NCBI GenBank assembly: GCA_037013495.1
Contig: CM072805.1
Location: 25,984,669 to 26,048,668, forward strand
From: Hippophae tibetana
Lineage: Eukaryota; Streptophyta; Magnoliopsida; Rosales; Elaeagnaceae
DNA: 64,000 bases
Direction: 5' to 3'
Every line of letters begins with the position of its first letter. The stretch's first letter is position 1. This document shows, one piece after another, positions 60,703 through 64,000 of the stretch. Made by a program: the position numbers and the translations under genes. The notes under the pieces were generated by a model. The model saw only the letters and a list, made by a program, of their open reading frames with translations, made no database searches and had not been told where the DNA came from.

Positions 60703-61879
60703 TTCTAATATATTTTATCATTCCTCATATTTCTTAAATTATAATTTTAGTATAAGTTATAGTTCGGTGTAAATCTTTGGTTTTCACGTAGAGAAAACTT
60801 GTATAGAGAACTAATTTTCGATCAAAAATTATAGGATCAAAATCATAAGTTAATTGACCTCAAATTAACATTATAAATAGATTTGAATGTTGATTATTTT
60901 GAAATCATATTTAGTTAAAATTTTATTTTATTTAAAATTGATAAGATAAGATAAGATTGATTTATAAAATAATTATATAAATAATTAAATTTATCGTATA
61001 TAACACTTTCAAATATCTATTAGGTTTGAAATACGTGACAACAAAGTTTCATTAATATTGGTTTTTTGTCTATAATGTTCATCTCCTATTCAATAGTTTA
61101 GAAATAGGTTTTATAATTTTTTACAATATATAATACAAACATAGAACATTATATCATAATTTTTGTGTGAAAATATTATATAATATAATATTATTATAAT
61201 TATTTTTATTATTAATATAATAAATTATATAAATTAGATCTAATTAATTATATTTTAATACTTAAATTAAATTATTATTAATAAATATTTGTTTTCTTAA
61301 TAATAATTAAAATTATAATAATATTAAAGATATGTATTATAATGTAATCTATTTTTAAATTTCTTTAATCTTAAATAATTTATTTTAGTAAAGTTTTTAA
61401 TAATTTATTTTAGTAAAGTTTTTAATAATTTAAACTTTTATAATTTATTATTATTTTAAATTATTTTATAATAATATTTTGATAAGTTATTTGTTATAAA
61501 AAAATAATTTTTTTTATTATATAAATATAAATTATTATTTATTAAAAGTTGTTGGAAGATAATTATTTTTTTAGAAAATAAAAGTTGAAAAAAATGGTTA
61601 TTAAAGAAAGAGAGAAAAATAGAGTCGGATGGAAAGCTGGAAAAAGACAAAGAAAAAAAATGACTAGTGATTGTTGAATGTATAAGTCTATTTCTAAACT
61701 AAAACACAAATAAACATATTTTTAAACTATTAAATAAGAGATTTACATTATAAACAAAAACCCACCAAAATATTTTTTTTGTGCTTCAATGAAAAAATAG
61801 CTAAAGAAAAAGTGATAATTACAAAATCTAACAAAATATCATTAAACAAGTTTTACATGTAAAACCCCACACATGATGA
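60106..61879. other. 3' flank of ENR and AT-rich intergenic DNA
   Basis: The first 200-400 bases after the stop are probably 3' UTR. 60600-61700 is extreme A/T sequence with no gene seen. Confidence 0.6.
60634..60695. repeat. (AT)n microsatellite
   Basis: An almost pure AT dinucleotide run of about 60 bases. Confidence 0.95.
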
Positions 61880-62155
61880 CTACTCTAGCTTTGCTTCAAA
61901 GTCCACTTTAAATAACCTTTCCAACTCTTGACAAAGTAAAGTGGCTACCTTAATGACCTTTTTTGAACGAATGATTGATGTTATTAAATACTCTGTCATT
62001 CCTATTTTTTCAAATATAATACCTTATCTCGATGCAAAAATTCAGTAGCCTTGTACATCACTTTCGAAACACTATCTTGAACACCAACAAAATCAAAAAT
62101 TGCCCAAGCTAAAGGTGTGAACCAGCGAAAATCTAACGGGCCGACGAGCACTTGA
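61880..62155 (-). pseudogene. Unrecognised coding-like fragment, frame-broken
   Basis: The minus strand from about 62155 reads FQVLVGPLDFRWFTPLAWAI, FDFVGVQDSVSKVMYKATEF, LHRDK, then after a frame change near 62020 IFEKIGMTEYLITSIIRSKK and VIKVATLLCQELERLFKVDF EAKLE, ending at TAG (61880-61882). Composition is protein-like and unlike the surrounding A/T DNA. I do not recognise the family. A GT donor-like site (AAG|GTATTA) sits at the break, but there is no room for an intron, so a frameshifted fragment is the simpler reading. Confidence 0.45.
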
Positions 62156-62184
62156 AAGTATTACGAGTACATGTTTCAATATGA

Positions 62185-62940
62185 TTGTTAGAAATGAATT
62201 TAAATAAAAAAAAATATTTTTTTATTTTATAACCGTTATTTTATAAATTATGTAACTGTCATTTTCATAATTATATGATCATTATTTTTATGACCGTTAT
62301 TTTTATAATTATGTGACCGTTATTTTTATAATTATGTGACTGTTACTTTTATGACCGTTATTTTCATAATTATGTGGCCGTTAATTTTATGACCGTTATT
62401 CTTATAATTATGTGACTGTTACTTTTATGACCGTTATTTTCATAATTATGTGGCCGTTAATTTTATAACCGTTATTCTCATAATTATACGACCGTTACTT
62501 TTATGACCGTTATTTTCATAATTATGTGTCCGTTATTTTCATAATTATATGACTATTACACATATTTTTTCCACTATATAACTTAACAACTCAAAAACAG
62601 TTCTACGGTTTTCATAGCAAAATCAAAGAAAAGAAAATTCAGAATTGTTTGCTCAAATTTCCGAGCAACATAAATATTTAAGAGGTGTAGTATTCCGGAC
62701 TTCATCAGTGGAGTGAAGATCCGAGACAGAAAAAAAAAAGATTTTTGGTTGTTTTATCCTGGAGACGACGAAGTTGTGTTTGCTTGCACAAATTTGGACA
62801 GAACCGCGAAACGTCTTAAAGAGAACGACCTAATCCGCGACTCAACCCAAACAGTTCATTTCAGATTATCAGTAATATTTTTCTTACATAGTTTTCACAT
62901 ATTTGTTTCAACATTACATACAGGATAACAAGATTAAACA
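62185..62940 (+). mobile_element. Possible solo or truncated LTR
   Basis: It begins TGTTAGAAATG and carries a TATA-like CTATATAAC (about 62574), followed by a GC-richer block (62690-62860: AAGATCCGAGACAG, ACGACGAAGTTGTG, CGTCTTAAAGAGAACGACC) of the kind seen in plant Copia LTR leaders. No primer site, partner LTR or target duplication was found. The 71-codon frame at 62713 lies in this leader-like block and is probably not a gene. Confidence 0.3.
62225..62560 (+). repeat. Minisatellite with 76-bp higher-order unit
   Basis: Alternating 23-base (GACCGTTATTTTCATAATTA...) and 15-base (GACTGTTACTTTTAT type) modules build a 38-bp period that doubles to 76 bp. About eight modules pairs are present with substitutions. 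Confidence 0.8.
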
Positions 62941-63007
62941 TTCATACATCTTCTCTTTATATTACTCATTGTTATTCAATCATGGCAAAGTTGCCAAATG
63001 AAATTAT

Positions 63008-63250
63008 TCAACTTACTCTATTACGGACAAGGACCAAACCGTAGGCCAAATTTAAGATTTGCTCAGCATTTTTCTTCTTCATGACCTTTCCCCAAACTCC
63101 GATTCTCTTTAAAGAAATAGCTAGTTTATAGTCAGAGCTCACCGTGTAAAGCTCATAACCTTTAAAGTGCAAAATTATCTTGTCGTTGTCGTCCTTTATT
63201 TTTAATATTAAGGATTTCAGAAACATCAATTGGATAGAAAATGTCTCAAT
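63008..63250 (-). other. Unrecognised open frame, possible gene fragment
   Basis: About 80 codons read open on the minus strand, including IKDDNDKIILHFKGYELYTV and LKRIGVWGKVMKKKNAEQIL. Amino-acid composition is balanced compared with nearby A/T-driven frames. I recognise no domain, and no partner exon was found. It may be a fragment of a gene or element. Confidence 0.3.
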
Positions 63251-64000
63251 TACCTAAAACAAGAAAATTGTTAAAAAAATCTTGAATTAAAAATTGTTAT
63301 AACAGTTATTAATAACAATTATTTTTTGAATTAAAATTGATAAAACAACTATTTAATATTTTAATTGATATCAGTTATTTTTTCAGTTTTATTTTATTTT
63401 TCTCTTTTCTTTTCTTTTAATTTTTCAGTTACTCTTCTAATTAATATATACCTAACGATAAACTTTAATTTAATTTAATTTTTTCTGTTACTTTTCTCTC
63501 ATTGCAAACGGAGAACAAAAACGTAGAAAGAAAAGTAAAAAAGAAAGAACGAGGAAAGTAAAGAAAATAGAAAGAAAAAGGAAGAAAAGGAAAACAAAAA
63601 TGGTTAGAGAAGATAAAGCAAAACGAAAGAAAATAAATTTTTTTCTATACAGCGTTACTTTCATTCTATATATTTCAAATACTTAAAAATTCTTAAAATA
63701 ATATTATTTAATTGTTATATATTGTGAGATTAATTTTCATAATTCTTTAACACCCGTTATAAAGTAAAAAATTATTTTAATGATACCATGGAATACACGT
63801 GGTTCAATTTTTTATTCTATTTAGTTTATGTATTTATAATTTTAATAAATTAATTTTATTTTTAATTTATTTATTCGTGTATTATTTCCTATAATCTTAA
63901 GAATTTTTTTTTTGGACAAACAAATTCAAAATCTTAATTTTTTTAACAAATATTTTGAGATAAATAGATTATTTATAATCTATTATATTTATTTGTTTTG
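63251..64000. other. AT-rich intergenic DNA, nothing recognised
   Basis: Purine-rich tract (63530-63640), otherwise A/T-rich. No gene or RNA was seen. Confidence 0.6.

Noticed and set aside
62713..62928. 71-codon frame (MKIRDRKKKDFW...)
   Set aside because: It lies in a leader-like part of a possible LTR. There is no recognisable domain and no downstream exon.

Overview
This is eukaryotic nuclear DNA from a flowering plant, almost certainly a eudicot. It is very AT-rich. Its genes are split by GT-AG introns. A plant-type U6 snRNA gene carries the plant USE/TATA promoter pair. The plastid enoyl-ACP reductase, the NPF nitrate/peptide transporter and the KH/CCCH protein are all plant families. 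The species cannot be named from the sequence alone.

Layout, left to right. 1-3157 is AT-rich intergenic DNA with dispersed repeats. 3163-12217 is a near-intact Sirevirus-type Copia retrotransposon (+) with a 5-bp target duplication; its gag-pol frame is broken by two nonsense codons. 12.5-16 kb holds relics: a Copia RNase H tail, a U-box E3 ligase pseudogene, and a TRIM-like repeat around CCGGT-rich DNA. 16590-16691 is an intact U6 snRNA gene (-). 18376-21951 is an intact KH-domain CCCH zinc-finger gene (-, 3 exons, 302 aa).

24602-34179 is a 9.6-kb CACTA (En/Spm) transposon with a 3-bp target duplication. Both of its genes read open through every exon: a 3-exon TNP2 transposase (1108 aa) and a ten-exon TNPA-like protein ending in a Ulp1/C48 cysteine-protease domain (about 844 aa). 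Its ends carry palindromic arrays. 35184-40599 is a decayed hAT element with an 8-bp target duplication and an internal five-copy array of about 353 bp. 40846-46318 is an older Tork/Tnt1-like Copia element (-) with a 5-bp target duplication.

46838-49498 is an intact NPF7-type transporter gene (-, 5 exons, 606 aa) lacking the ExxER proton-coupling motif. 49.5-55.7 kb is gene-poor AT-rich DNA. 57345-60105 is an intact enoyl-ACP reductase gene (+, 12 coding exons, 395 aa) with an upstream non-coding exon and one GC-AG intron. 60.1-64 kb contains microsatellite and minisatellite DNA, a possible solo LTR and two unrecognised coding-like fragments.

The four host genes (U6, KH/CCCH, NPF7, ENR) are unrelated housekeeping or transport functions, as is usual for plant chromosomes. 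The most distinctive content is the transposon cluster between the KH/CCCH and NPF7 genes, above all the CACTA element that still looks coding-competent.
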